A DNA stretch of 64,000 nucleotides from Nostoc sp. CENA543 (GCF_002896875.1 NZ_CP023278.1:5898501-5962500), one strand, 5' to 3'; numbered from the stretch's first letter, positions 16,234 through 27,548 are shown. Translations and numbers: made by a program. The notes: generated by a model not told the origin, from the letters alone.

Positions 16234-17706
16234 TTAATTATTGTCCTTTGGATTTTTTAATAGCAAAACTAATACTGCTCCTGAAAGAATCCCACCAAAC
16301 CAACCCCAGAGAGTATTTACTAATATCCACCAACCTGCTTGCTCAACATATCGCCGCAGTATCCACCATTGAATGATCCCCACAATAGGGCCTACCCAAA
16401 GTAGGGAATATTCAGGGAAAGAGCCAGTGATCAAAACAGCAATGCAAGTACCTAATGTAGTTCCTAATAACCACCATTTTTCTGAAATGGGGATGCGTCG
16501 CCGCAGAACTAACAATTGCATAAAACCGATGGTCAAACCCATCGTTGCGGCTACTGCTTGATAACTCAAGAGTAGGTTAAGAGGTTGTACAGTCATTTGA
16601 GCGATCGCGCCAAGAATCATCCCTCCAAATAAACCCAGAACATTCACTAACACCCATTGCAAATAAAAGCCTATCCCTACCTTGGGACTTTCTTTAGGAA
16701 CAGCAGCTACACCAGGCGTAGATTGTTGGGGAATCTCTTGACGATATTGCAGGGGAACAGCAGGTGGAGGTGAATACAGGGGAGGTTCAGTATTAATAGG
16801 TTGTCGTTGGGAAGGATTACCAGGAAACGTTAGTGTGTATCCCGGATTAGTTGGTAGTTGTGTAGGTGCATAAGCTGCATTTCCCAACTGCTGTATTGCG
16901 GCTAAAGCTTCCACCGCCGACGGGTAGCGTTGACGAAAGTCATAGCGCACCATCATATCTAACACATTAGCTAAAGCTGGACTCACATTTACTAAGTGTC
17001 GCCACCTAATTTCCGCCGTTTGGATATCTTCTTCCATCTGGTGGGGTAACAATCCCGTTAAAGCTTGAATACCAATGATCCCCACAGCATACACATCACT
17101 GCTTAACCTGGGACTACCCCGACTCTGTTCACTCGGCATATAACCAGCAGTCCCAATACCCACAGTCATTTTAGTCACACCTTCACCAGTCACCACCTGC
17201 GTACTGATTTGTTTCACCGCCCCAAAATCAATTAGCACAACTTTGCCGTCACTATTGCGGCGAATCAGGTTTGGCGGTTTGATATCGCGGTGAATAACTT
17301 GATTTTGGTGAACGAAAGCCAGTGGTTGCAGAATATCTTGCAGCAGGGAGACTGTATATGCTTCACCATACTGTTTACCAGATGTGAGTTCATCACTTAA
17401 GGGATGACCATCAATATATTGCTGTACGAGGAAAAATTCTTCTTGTTCTTCAAAATGCGCTAATAGTTGGGGAATTTGGTCATGAGTCCCTAACTTGTGT
17501 AGTAATTGTGCTTCTGATTGAAATAACCGCCTAGCAACCTGTAATGTCATGGGATCAGTTGCCATTGGTTTAAGTTGTTTGACTACACAGAGACTGTCAT
17601 AAAGCTTCGTGTCTTCCGAGATAAAGGTTTGTCCAAAACCCCCAGCCCCTAAGACTTTGGTGATTTTATATCGTCCATCGAGTAACTGACCCAACATATT
17701 AGGCAA
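16234..17706 (-). CDS. Ser/Thr protein kinase with C-terminal membrane domain
   Basis: A 490-residue Hanks-type kinase. Glycine loop LGAGGFGQTF is at 19-28, the catalytic Lys in VVKQLKP at 43, HRDIKPPN at 139-146 and DFG at 160-162. A Pro-rich linker (about 280-340) leads to about five hydrophobic segments (roughly 348-372, 383-401, 411-428, 435-450, 458-483). The membrane part contains repeated VG-hydrophobic-QWW/QLLVLRR phrases, suggesting an internal duplication, and could sense membrane state. The kinase domain is similar to that of the gene at 10302-11753. MLGQLLDGRY (Met at residue 4) is an alternative start. Confidence 0.9.
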   Translation of the reverse strand: MPNMLGQLLDGRYKITKVLGAGGFGQTFISEDTKLYDSLCVVKQLKPMATDPMTLQVARRLFQSEAQLLHKLGTHDQIPQLLAHFEEQEEFFLVQQYIDGHPLSDELTSGKQYGEAYTVSLLQDILQPLAFVHQNQVIHRDIKPPNLIRRNSDGKVVLIDFGAVKQISTQVVTGEGVTKMTVGIGTAGYMPSEQSRGSPRLSSDVYAVGIIGIQALTGLLPHQMEEDIQTAEIRWRHLVNVSPALANVLDMMVRYDFRQRYPSAVEALAAIQQLGNAAYAPTQLPTNPGYTLTFPGNPSQRQPINTEPPLYSPPPAVPLQYRQEIPQQSTPGVAAVPKESPKVGIGFYLQWVLVNVLGLFGGMILGAIAQMTVQPLNLLLSYQAVAATMGLTIGFMQLLVLRRRIPISEKWWLLGTTLGTCIAVLITGSFPEYSLLWVGPIVGIIQWWILRRYVEQAGWWILVNTLWGWFGGILSGAVLVLLLKNPKDNN

Positions 17707-17927
17707 TTCGCACAGAAGAATGTTTGTATTTTAACCCCACTCCTAGATATGCCAACCTGTGACTATTTCGTAAACCATTAAAATAGTTAATCTGTTTCGG
17801 ATATGGCGTTTGTGTAGTATTGAAATTTAGTAACACCGCTAATTCTTGTCCTATAAATCTGAAACCTTGTAGCAGAACGTAGACGACTAATGTTAAATCT
17901 AGTAACGTTGAGCGGTAAAAAATCAAC

Positions 17928-18974
17928 GTGAAAGCACAGGTATTTAGAGGTGTAAATCAACTCTCCTACGAAGAAATCCCCGTACCCAGTCTCGAACCAG
18001 ATGAAGTGTTGGTACAGGTGCAAGTAGTTGGCTTATGTCAGTCAGATATTAAAAAAATTCGTTATCCTCTCTATGAACCACCGCGCATCTTTGGCCATGA
18101 AACCGCCGGAATTATCGCCGCAGTAGGTTCACAGGTGTCAGGTTGGCAGGTAGGACAACGGGTAGCAGTAATGCACCACATCCCCTGTATGCGTTGTGCC
18201 TACTGCATGAATGATAACTTTTCCATGTGTGATGTCTATAAAAACATTTCCACGACAGCAGGATTTAACGCCAGTGGCGGTGGCTTTGCTGAGTATGTGA
18301 AAGTTCCTGGTCATATCGTCCAGAATGGTGGATTAATTCCGATCCCCGACGATATCAGTTTTGAGGAAGCCAGTTTTGTTGAACCTACCAACTGCTGTTT
18401 AAAGGCAGTGAAAAAAGCTCAAATTGCCCCAGGACAAACGGTATTAGTGACCGGTGCAGGGCCGATTGGCTTAATGTTTATCATGTTGGTGAAGTATTTC
18501 GGGGCAAAAGCGATCGCCACTGATTTATTACCCTCTAGAATCGAAAAAGCCATCAATGTCGGTGCAGAAGCCGCCTTTGATGCCCGTGATCCCGATTTAG
18601 CAGCCAAAATTCATGCCCTGACTGGCGGATTAGGCGTTGATGTCACATTGTTAGCCGTACCTAGTGATAAAGCCTTCTTTCAAGCCCTAGACTGTACCCG
18701 CAAAGGTGGCAAAATCCTATTTTTCGCCGAATTTCCCGATGAAGTAGAAATCCCAATTAATCCCAACATTCTCTACCGTCGAGAAATTGATTTAATGGGT
18801 AGCTATAGTTCCTCCTACCGCCTACAAAATCTTTCGGCCGATATCGTATTTAATCGTCGCATAGATGTAAAAGCCTTAATCAGCGATCGCTACCCCCTAA
18901 AAGATTTATCAGCCGCCGTAGATCAAGCGATCGCACCTACGGCAGAAACTTATAAAATCCTCATTTATCCGTAA
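17928..18974 (+). CDS. Zinc-dependent medium-chain alcohol/polyol dehydrogenase
   Basis: A 348-residue medium-chain dehydrogenase. Catalytic-zinc residues are Cys37, His57 and Glu58 (GHE), structural-zinc residues Cys87, Cys90, Cys93 and Cys101, and the NAD(P)-binding loop GAGPIG is at 176-181. This set is typical of the sorbitol/threonine dehydrogenase branch. The start is a GTG at 17928. The substrate cannot be set from sequence; sorbitol/iditol- or threonine-dehydrogenase-like names are both possible. It is transcribed away from the kinase at 16234-17706. Confidence 0.88.
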   Translation: MKAQVFRGVNQLSYEEIPVPSLEPDEVLVQVQVVGLCQSDIKKIRYPLYEPPRIFGHETAGIIAAVGSQVSGWQVGQRVAVMHHIPCMRCAYCMNDNFSMCDVYKNISTTAGFNASGGGFAEYVKVPGHIVQNGGLIPIPDDISFEEASFVEPTNCCLKAVKKAQIAPGQTVLVTGAGPIGLMFIMLVKYFGAKAIATDLLPSRIEKAINVGAEAAFDARDPDLAAKIHALTGGLGVDVTLLAVPSDKAFFQALDCTRKGGKILFFAEFPDEVEIPINPNILYRREIDLMGSYSSSYRLQNLSADIVFNRRIDVKALISDRYPLKDLSAAVDQAIAPTAETYKILIYP

Positions 18975-19134
18975 ATTGGGGACTGGGGATTGGGGATTGG
19001 GGACTGGGAAGATGGGGAAGTGTGGGGAGTGTGGGGAGTGTGGGGGGAAAGATTTCTTCCCTATCCTCCCACTCCTCCCACTCCTCCCACACTTCCTGCT
19101 TGCCCCCTGCCCCCTGCCCCCCTGCCCCCTTTCT
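18975..19134. repeat. G/C-rich repeat element, intergenic copy
   Basis: About 160 bp of G-rich units (GGGGACT, GGGGATT, GTGGGGA) pass at about 19050 into C-rich units (CTCCCAC, CCCCTGC). The element can fold back on itself imperfectly. It is a near-identical inverted copy of 19892-20045: the two share, in opposite orientation, a run of about 77 matching bases and differ at only a few positions overall. It fills most of the gap between the dehydrogenase and the phosphate transporter gene. Confidence 0.92.
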
Positions 19135-19164
19135 TAATTCAGGGTCATCCCCCTCTCCCCCTCT

Positions 19165-20550
19165 ATGGAAATACCGATTACATTACTGATAGTAGCCTTA
19201 CTAGCTTTGTATGTAGCCTGGAATCTCGGAGCGAATGACGTTGCTAACGCAATGGGAACTTCCGTGGGTTCTAAGGCGATTACTCTCAAGCAGGCACTCA
19301 TTATTGCTGGGGTCTTAGAATTCACTGGTGCGGTTTTATTTGGTCATCAAGTGACAGCTACCCTTGCAACCAAAGTAGCCAATCCTGATTTATTTGCCGC
19401 TACACCCCAAGTTTTAGCCATTGGCATGATGACAGTGTTAATTTCTTGTGGTGTTTGGCTACAAATTGCCACAACCAAGGGCTTACCTGTATCCTCCTCC
19501 CATGCAGTCGTCGGTGCGATCGCAGGTTTTAGTTGGGTAGCTTTAGGCGCAGGGGCAATTGATTGGTCAACTATCGGCTCAATTACTATCGGTTGGATTT
19601 TGACACCAGTTATCAGTGGAGCGATCGCCGCTTTATTCTATAGTCAAATCAAAAACTGGATTTTGGATCAACCTCATCAAACCAAACAACTACAAGAGTG
19701 GATACCCTGGCTAAGTACAGTCCTCATCGGTGTATTTGGCGTAATTGTTCTACCTCCCTTCACTCTACCCATCAACAATTTTTTAACTACCCAATTCGGC
19801 ATCCACCTCCCCCCCCAAGATATCGCCCTAGTCATAGGTGCAGTAGCTGCCGTTGTATTGACTGTTGTGAGTTGGCGACAGCTTGAAAAGGTAGGGGGCA
19901 GGGGGCAGGGGGCAGGGGGCAAGCAGGAAGTGTGGGAGGGGTGGGAGGTGTGGGAGGATAGGGAAGAAATCTTTCCCCCCACACTCCCCACACTCCCCAC
20001 ACTTCCCCATCTTCCCAGTCCCCAATCCTCAGTCCCCAATCCCCTAGAAACCCTTTTCGCCCGCTTTCAAGTATTAAGTGCCTGCTTTGTTGCCTTTGCA
20101 CATGGTTCCAATGATGTGGGAAATGCGATCGCGCCTGTAGTGGCGATCGTTTATATTGTTCGCACTGGTCAAGTACCCACCAATGCTATTAATATTCCTG
20201 TGTGGATTTTAATTCTTGGCGGTGTGGGAATAGTTGGCGGTCTTGCTGTCTGGGGAAAAAACGTCATTGCGACTATTGGCGAAAATATCATCGCCCTACA
20301 ACCTAGTAGTGGATTCTGTGCTGAACTCGCCACCGCTACTACTATTCTCATTGCTTCTCGCCTGGGTTTACCTGTTTCTACTTCTCATGCCCTTGTTGGT
20401 GGTGTAGTGGGGATCGGTCTAGTGCAAGATATCAAATCAGTGAAGTTTCAAACTCTCAAAGGCATCGCTACAGCTTGGGTAGTGACTGTACCTCTAAGTG
20501 CGGTTCTCAGTGCCGTAATCTTTAGTATTGCCAGGATGATTATTTTTTAA
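19165..20550 (+). CDS. PiT-family inorganic phosphate transporter with repeat insertion
   Basis: A 461-residue low-affinity phosphate permease of the PiT family in the cytoplasmic membrane. Both signature halves are present: GANDVANAMGTSVGS at 22-36 and HGSNDVGNAIAP at 313-324, each within membrane helices, with SSSHAVVGA and STSHALVGG motifs in matching places. Residues about 243-293, in the central hydrophilic loop, are low complexity (GGRGQGAGGKQEVWEGW, then PPTLPTLPTLPHLP) and are encoded by an inverted copy of the upstream repeat. The insertion keeps the frame, so the transporter is probably functional. The ATG has no clear Shine-Dalgarno site. Confidence 0.92.
   Translation: MEIPITLLIVALLALYVAWNLGANDVANAMGTSVGSKAITLKQALIIAGVLEFTGAVLFGHQVTATLATKVANPDLFAATPQVLAIGMMTVLISCGVWLQIATTKGLPVSSSHAVVGAIAGFSWVALGAGAIDWSTIGSITIGWILTPVISGAIAALFYSQIKNWILDQPHQTKQLQEWIPWLSTVLIGVFGVIVLPPFTLPINNFLTTQFGIHLPPQDIALVIGAVAAVVLTVVSWRQLEKVGGRGQGAGGKQEVWEGWEVWEDREEIFPPTLPTLPTLPHLPSPQSSVPNPLETLFARFQVLSACFVAFAHGSNDVGNAIAPVVAIVYIVRTGQVPTNAINIPVWILILGGVGIVGGLAVWGKNVIATIGENIIALQPSSGFCAELATATTILIASRLGLPVSTSHALVGGVVGIGLVQDIKSVKFQTLKGIATAWVVTVPLSAVLSAVIFSIARMIIF
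19892..20045. repeat. G/C-rich repeat element inside the PiT gene
   Basis: Reading outward, GGGGGCA units (from 19894) lead into GTGGGAG units, a turn near 19970 and then C-rich CACTCCC and CCCCAAT units. It is the reverse complement of 18975-19134 with few differences. It is translated as about 51 residues in the loop between the two halves of the phosphate transporter. The two copies are separated by about 760 bp and could recombine to invert the promoter and first half of the gene. Confidence 0.92.
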
Positions 20551-21282
20551 TATCAACTATTTTTATGAATAATAATTAATATTTTTGCAGATTTTCCGGT
20601 TGTGGTCTGCTTTTAGCATAAACACTAGAATGTATTTTGGCAAAATGGCAGCTAATTCATTACAATACTTCTTAAAGGAAATAATTTTAATTTCTTCCTT
20701 AACAGAAGATATAAACTGTTATACAAGCTACATTCTATAGAAAGTTACAGGTAACTTTAAAACCCTAGTATTTATTGAGCAATCGGTAATATATTGGCAA
20801 CCACCTAGTAATCCCTATTGCTAAAAACAAGACAATTATTGATAACGAGTCATAAATTTTCCTCTGAAAAAATCTTACTGAGGCAAACCGAACAGAAAAT
20901 CAGACTGATGAGTGACAAATTATTCTGTGATCTGAAAACAGACGCAGTATAAATAAGCTGTGAGTTAACCAAATTAGGATTTTAGATTTAAGGTTTTGGC
21001 ATGATTACACCCACTCTGAGGTGACAGCTTGGGGACTTGAGATTTGTTTTACCAATAGGAATCCGGCTTGAACCATCAGGAAAAATCCAAAATCTAAAAT
21101 TCGGAGGGTCAAATAGTATGCTTTGCCAATACTGGGGTAAGCATGACAAAATGGCGTTGATATCCGTAAGTCCTGTTAAGATTTTTTCTTTAATTTGACA
21201 AAATACCAGAAACTTAGTATTAGCACCACGCAATTTGACAAGAAGCAGCTTTATCGTCAAGGTGTATAGAGGTTAGAAACTA
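20551..21282. other. Intergenic region of 732 bp
   Basis: AT-rich and without a convincing gene. At 20741-20758 an 18-bp inverted repeat (AAAGTTAC, AG, GTAACTTT) could be a protein-binding site. A dispersed AATCCAAAATCTAAAATT-type repeat lies at about 21087-21104. A 90-codon minus-strand frame (20988-21260) overlaps that repeat and was rejected. The promoter of the 749-residue fusion gene is presumably in the right-hand part. Confidence 0.5.
20741..20758. promoter_or_regulatory. Perfect 8-bp-arm inverted repeat, possible operator
   Basis: The arms AAAGTTAC and GTAACTTT are exactly complementary and separated by two bases. The spacing suits a dimeric regulator, but it does not match the NtcA consensus GTA-N8-TAC. 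There is no T tract, so it is not a terminator. Function unknown. Confidence 0.3.
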
Positions 21283-23532
21283 ATGGGGCGATTTGAGAAG
21301 CGACCAGACAACCCAAGAGTCAGAGGCGACATCTCCAGAGCCGCAGAATCAGCTCTGTGGGCTGTCGTTGAGGATTTAGAAAGTATCCAACAAAGTTTAC
21401 TTAAGTCCTTACAAGATGAAATTAAAAGATTGCAAGGCGAAAAAGAGCGTTTATCTGAGGAAATTAACCAATTAATTGAAGAGAAAGAACATTTACAAGA
21501 AGTTAGACGAATTACAGAACAGCAGGTGTTAATCCGGCAGCTGTCAGAAGCTCTAGCTAAACACATTTGTTCTCAACTGCAATCTTCTTTAGCGAAGATT
21601 GCTAGCCAAACCGAAAGTCAAATTGCTGCTCTCAAGTCGGCTCAAGTCGTGAACTCTGAGAATAACAACTTAGAGCAAGCAGAAAAAATGCTGGGTAATC
21701 TAGACGATAACCTCACCATCACTTTTAATTCCCTACAACAAGAACTCAAAAATTATCAAAACAATCTTTCCCAACAGTTGTCGCGGATGTACAATCAGCA
21801 GCAGCAAGGGGAAACTATTCTAGAAGACTTTGTCAGTCAGCTGCGTAATGAACTCAGTCAAACTATTCAAGAAGCTTCACAGCTAGCCGCTAAATCATCT
21901 CTACCTACAGTCATCCAACCGGCAGAAGTTCCATCTTCTAATGTTAGTCCTGTCGTTAACTTATCTCCCCCTACAGTCATCCAACCTGCGGAAGTCCCAT
22001 CTAATACAGCTTTACAAGCCTCTCAAACAGTAGAGCAGGTTTTTTCCCAACCGATAGAACCTCAAGAATCTATAACTGCTCCCTCCGCACCAGTTATCAT
22101 TCCTCCACCTGCACAGCAACCTGTTACATCTACAGTTACACCACCCAGTGAAGTCAAATCTCCACCACCAGAACCAATTTCTGTGCTACAGCCAGAAATC
22201 TCTGCACCAGAGATCACCCCTATAGAAATTCCATCTTTGCAGCCACCAGAACCGATTTCTGTATTGCAGCCGTCAATACCTGAGACTCAGATTACATCCC
22301 CACCACCAGAAAAACTGCCAGAACCTGTTGCAGTAACTCAACCCAAACCCCCATCTAATCAGGAAAAGGCTCAAGAGCCGATTTCTGTACTGCAAGCAGA
22401 TGTCCCAACTAAGGAAAATCCGGCTCCTGTAGTTAGACCATCATCAAAACGGGGATCATCACCGCCGCCAGCTAGATCCCGTCGTTCTTCTAATTTATCT
22501 ACAGTTCAGATTGGTTTTTTGCTGATAGTTGCGTCGGCTGTGATGTCATCACTGTACAACGTTGCTATCAAGGGGATGTTTTATAAAACCTCTCAAACAA
22601 CCTCGGCTGTCTTGGAAATTGCTGGCTTAATTGCACCAACAGTGGGAAATATTATGTTAATTCTCACTTTGCGCTTGATGGTGGTAGTACCATTGATGAT
22701 GCTGTTAGCTCCTATGATGCACCCCCAAGTCTGGGAGGACTTACAAACCCTCAAGCAATCTTTTGGGAAAAATTCTGGTTCTCCCCGTAGTAGGCGACAA
22801 AGCGGTTTGCAGTTAATTATCGCTAGTGGTTGCTTTTTGTTTTTATCCCAGGTTTTGATTTACTTTGCCATTGGTCAAGTCGCTACAGGAACAGCGATCG
22901 CTCTATTCTTTATTTATCCCGTCATTGTCAGTCTTTTATCTTGGTTTTTGTTGCGCGATCGCCCCAGTGGTTTCCGCACTACCGCTTTAGGTGCCATCTT
23001 TGGCGGGGAATTACTGGTGTTTGGCGGTGCTTTCATTGCTAGCGGCATGAATAACAATAATTTACTGGGAGGGATCACGGCAATCTTAGCTGGAATAGCT
23101 TTTGCTTGTTATTTGCTCTTAACTAGAGCTTGTGCCACTAAAATACATCCCGTCTCTTTGACATTTGTCAACTTCGCCACTATGTTGGCTTTGAGTTTCA
23201 TCTTTTTAATGTTGCCTTTACCCAATAATTGGAGTCTTGCCGTTGATCCCTCTAAGGTACTGGAAATCGTTTTAAGTGCAGCGATTTTAGGGGTCTTGAC
23301 GCTCGTCGGCTATGTGTGCAATCATCTGGGGGTTGGTAAGTTAGGTGCGCCGCGATCGGCAGTTATTGGTGCTGGTGTACCGATTTTGACAGTTATTTTT
23401 GCTGGCTTAGTCCTCCAAGAAACACTCAACATTGTTCAAGTTTTGGGCGTGTTATTTGTTACTTTTGGAGCAGCTGCCTTTAGCTTTGGTAAAGTGAGAA
23501 ATCCTAACCCATCCTCTGGAACAGAAAATTAA
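21283..23532 (+). CDS. Coiled-coil / Pro-rich / EamA (DMT) transporter fusion
   Basis: A 749-residue protein in three parts. Residues about 20-200 are charged and heptad-like, predicting a long coiled coil. Residues about 205-400 are Pro/Gln/Val-rich with two copies of PTVIQPAEVPS and three of EPISVLQ. From about residue 406 (TVQIGFLLIVASAVMSS) to 740 there are about ten hydrophobic helices with two EamA-type halves, as in drug/metabolite transporters. Substrate unknown. The large soluble N-terminal part is unusual for a DMT transporter and could tether it to a complex. The next gene on the same strand is hetR, 1.1 kb away. Confidence 0.85.
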   Translation: MGRFEKRPDNPRVRGDISRAAESALWAVVEDLESIQQSLLKSLQDEIKRLQGEKERLSEEINQLIEEKEHLQEVRRITEQQVLIRQLSEALAKHICSQLQSSLAKIASQTESQIAALKSAQVVNSENNNLEQAEKMLGNLDDNLTITFNSLQQELKNYQNNLSQQLSRMYNQQQQGETILEDFVSQLRNELSQTIQEASQLAAKSSLPTVIQPAEVPSSNVSPVVNLSPPTVIQPAEVPSNTALQASQTVEQVFSQPIEPQESITAPSAPVIIPPPAQQPVTSTVTPPSEVKSPPPEPISVLQPEISAPEITPIEIPSLQPPEPISVLQPSIPETQITSPPPEKLPEPVAVTQPKPPSNQEKAQEPISVLQADVPTKENPAPVVRPSSKRGSSPPPARSRRSSNLSTVQIGFLLIVASAVMSSLYNVAIKGMFYKTSQTTSAVLEIAGLIAPTVGNIMLILTLRLMVVVPLMMLLAPMMHPQVWEDLQTLKQSFGKNSGSPRSRRQSGLQLIIASGCFLFLSQVLIYFAIGQVATGTAIALFFIYPVIVSLLSWFLLRDRPSGFRTTALGAIFGGELLVFGGAFIASGMNNNNLLGGITAILAGIAFACYLLLTRACATKIHPVSLTFVNFATMLALSFIFLMLPLPNNWSLAVDPSKVLEIVLSAAILGVLTLVGYVCNHLGVGKLGAPRSAVIGAGVPILTVIFAGLVLQETLNIVQVLGVLFVTFGAAAFSFGKVRNPNPSSGTEN

Positions 23533-25567
<2,035 letters not shown>

Positions 25568-26091
25568 AAACAAATCAAAAACAGTGATTTGTGCAACCAA
25601 CCTAACAATCAGTAACACCACGAAAACGTTCCTCAACATCACAAACGAGCATCTGCATAGCAGCTACAAACGAGATTTTGCTATCTTCAAAACAAGTGGG
25701 ATCTCAGACTTTGGGATAAATTGGCTGAACTAGCAGATAGCTATCGTCTGTGCTAGATTTAAGTTTTAATGATTTTGGTTAAGCAGAACTCGTCTCAGAA
25801 ACCTGCAAAATCAATATATCAAACTGTAATAATTTTTCGCTACACTGGGCTGATTTTATATCTTGCCACTTACTTTTAGATTTTGGATTGATCCCCAGCA
25901 ATCAAGCCAGGGGTTTGGAAGATTTTTAAATTTTGGATTTCGAGGTGAAGATGCAAAATCTGCCTGGTAAAGTTCTGATCGGAGGAAACATCCGATCAAA
26001 ACTTTCGGCGAAATCTAAAATCTAAAATTCGGTCATTAGTTGTCTAAATATTTAGATACCTAGACTTTGAAAAACTGTTTGACCTTCAACA
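25568..26091. other. Intergenic region after hetR
   Basis: This 524-bp stretch separates convergent hetR and a minus-strand gene. It contains a strong hairpin at 25969-26005 (listed separately) flanked by TTTTAAATTTTGGATTT and AAATCTAAAATCTAAAATT, members of a dispersed repeat family. No gene was accepted; a 61-codon frame at 25548-25733 overlaps the end of hetR and looks like noise. Confidence 0.6.
25969..26005. repeat. Strong hairpin between convergent genes
   Basis: The arms AAAGTTCTGATCGGA and TCCGATCAAAACTTT pair over 15 positions with one mismatch around a 7-base loop. It lies between the convergent hetR and Cys-repeat genes. It could end transcription in either direction, but no long T tract follows, so a repeat-derived hairpin is equally possible. 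Confidence 0.55.
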
Positions 26092-26622
26092 TTAGAATTT
26101 GGATGGTGTGTTTGGCTGCACTGGTGAGAGTGAAGTAGGTGCAAAACCAGTCACGCGATCGCTACCATTAATACAGGTATTCAACACCTCATTAGGCGCA
26201 AGCTTTGTCTCAGCGCGCAAACCAACGACACACTCAGCAAAACGCACTGGTAGTAAACTGCGTCCGCAGTAGTTCAGCACATCTGGATTAATTGCTTCTT
26301 GAGTATTCTTACTAACTGAAACTACACAGGTAGCTAATTCCTTTGGTCGTCTGGCTCTGGTGCAGGTAGTTAAGGCATCATTAGCACTAATTTCTGTGCG
26401 TTGATCAATGAATACCACACAAGCCGATAAGTCTGTGGGACGCAAAGCTTCAGCACAAGCTTGTGAAGCCGCTTGCTCACTTACGCCAACACCTAAAAGT
26501 CGGCCTGTACAGGCGCGATAATCATTATATGTAGTAGCCATACTAGGGAAGCTCATCACTACAGAGCCACCTATAGCTAATACTGGTGCGATCATCCGAA
26601 TCATACTAGTTTTCCAGTCCAT
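26092..26622 (-). CDS. Exported Cys-repeat protein, unknown function
   Basis: A 176-residue protein with a signal peptide (about 1-29, ending SMATT). The mature part has three to four repeats of about 36 residues, each with two cysteines about 12 apart: ACAEALRPTDLSACVVFI, TCTRARRPKELATCVVSV, YCGRSLLPVRFAECVVGL, then a partial LNTCINGSD. The regular pairs of Cys suggest disulphide-locked helical hairpins outside the cytoplasm. The last 20 residues are Pro/Ser/Thr-rich. No family name comes to mind. It lies between hetR and rpsD, convergent with hetR. Confidence 0.75.
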   Translation of the reverse strand: MDWKTSMIRMIAPVLAIGGSVVMSFPSMATTYNDYRACTGRLLGVGVSEQAASQACAEALRPTDLSACVVFIDQRTEISANDALTTCTRARRPKELATCVVSVSKNTQEAINPDVLNYCGRSLLPVRFAECVVGLRAETKLAPNEVLNTCINGSDRVTGFAPTSLSPVQPNTPSKF

Positions 26623-26939
26623 TTAGGATTTCCCCCCACTAACCTGTGTTCTGCACATTGCGATCGTCTGAACACTCAAAGTTATGCTAACTCAAATGTG
26701 CAACAAATCTTTGGCTAATCAGGCAAAACCAAAGAACAGGAAGAAAAATCTTTTATTTTGGGGATTGGGGATTGGGAAAGCAGGGGGGCAGGGAGCAGGG
26801 GGAGAAAAACTAATGACTAATGACTATCGACTGTTGACTATTGACCATTGACTAAAAATTATTTTTGCAATTCTCAATAGCGAGTATTTATAATAGTATG
26901 TCTGGGTAAAATTTAAACAGGATTAGATTAAGGAAACTC
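26623..26939. other. Divergent promoter region with tandem repeats, upstream of rpsD
   Basis: This 317-bp gap is split by a repeat block at 26757-26855: GGGGATT units, GGGGGCA-like units and then ATGACTA/TTGACTA heptamers. The remaining 80 bp before the rpsD ATG are AT-rich and hold its promoter, with AAGGAAACTC just before the ATG. Confidence 0.7.
26757..26855. repeat. STRR block upstream of rpsD
   Basis: Three repeat types follow each other: GGGGATT, a GCAGGGGG-like stretch, and imperfect heptamers of the TGACTAA/TTGACTA kind. The first two types also make up the two large elements around the phosphate transporter gene, and the third recurs at 43826-43870 and 56433-56490. Confidence 0.85.
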
Positions 26940-27548
26940 ATGTCCCGATATAGAGGGCCACGGCTTAGAATTGTACGTCGCTTAGGCGAATTGCCAGGAT
27001 TAACTCGTAAGAGCGCAAGACGCGCTTATCCTCCAGGTCAGCATGGTCAGAACCGCAAGAAGCGTTCTGAATACGCTGTCCGTTTAGAAGAAAAGCAAAA
27101 ACTCCGTTGTAACTACGGTTTAACCGAAAAGCAGTTACTACGTTATGTGCGGAAAGCTAGACGTGTAACTGGTTCTACTGGTCAAGTGCTGCTGCAATTG
27201 CTCGAAATGCGCTTGGATAATACCGTTTTCCGCTTGGGTATGGCTCCCACCATCCCAGCTGCTAGACAGTTGGTCAGTCATGGTCACGTCACAGTTAACG
27301 GTCGTGTAGTAAATATCCCCAGCTATCAAATTCGTCCTGGAGAAGTAATTGCGGTCAGAGACAGAGCGCAATCTCGGAAGTTGGTGGAAACGAATTTACA
27401 ATATCCTGGTTTGGCAAATCTTCCCAATCATTTGGAATTTGATAAAAACAAACTGGAAGCTAAAGTAAACGGTGTTATTGAACGCGAATGGGTAGCTCTC
27501 CAAGTTAACGAACTGCTGGTTGTGGAATACTATTCACGACAAGCCTGA
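26940..27548 (+). CDS. rpsD: 30S ribosomal protein S4
   Basis: The primary 16S rRNA-binding protein that nucleates assembly of the small-subunit body. The 202-residue product starts [16 protein letters not shown], typical of cyanobacterial and plastid S4, and has the S4 RNA-binding domain at about 90-155 ([18 protein letters not shown], then [15 protein letters not shown]). As usual in cyanobacteria and plastids it lacks the zinc-binding cysteines seen in some S4 proteins. It stands alone and not in the alpha operon, which is normal for cyanobacteria. AAGGAAA precedes the ATG. Confidence 0.97.
   Translation: MSRYRGPRLRIVRRLGELPGLTRKSARRAYPPGQHGQNRKKRSEYAVRLEEKQKLRCNYGLTEKQLLRYVRKARRVTGSTGQVLLQLLEMRLDNTVFRLGMAPTIPAARQLVSHGHVTVNGRVVNIPSYQIRPGEVIAVRDRAQSRKLVETNLQYPGLANLPNHLEFDKNKLEAKVNGVIEREWVALQVNELLVVEYYSRQA

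Noticed and set aside
20988-21260. 90-codon minus-strand frame between the PiT and fusion transporter genes
   Set aside because: Its second half is translated dispersed repeat (AATCCAAAATCTAAAATT), which creates open frames by chance; no motif seen.
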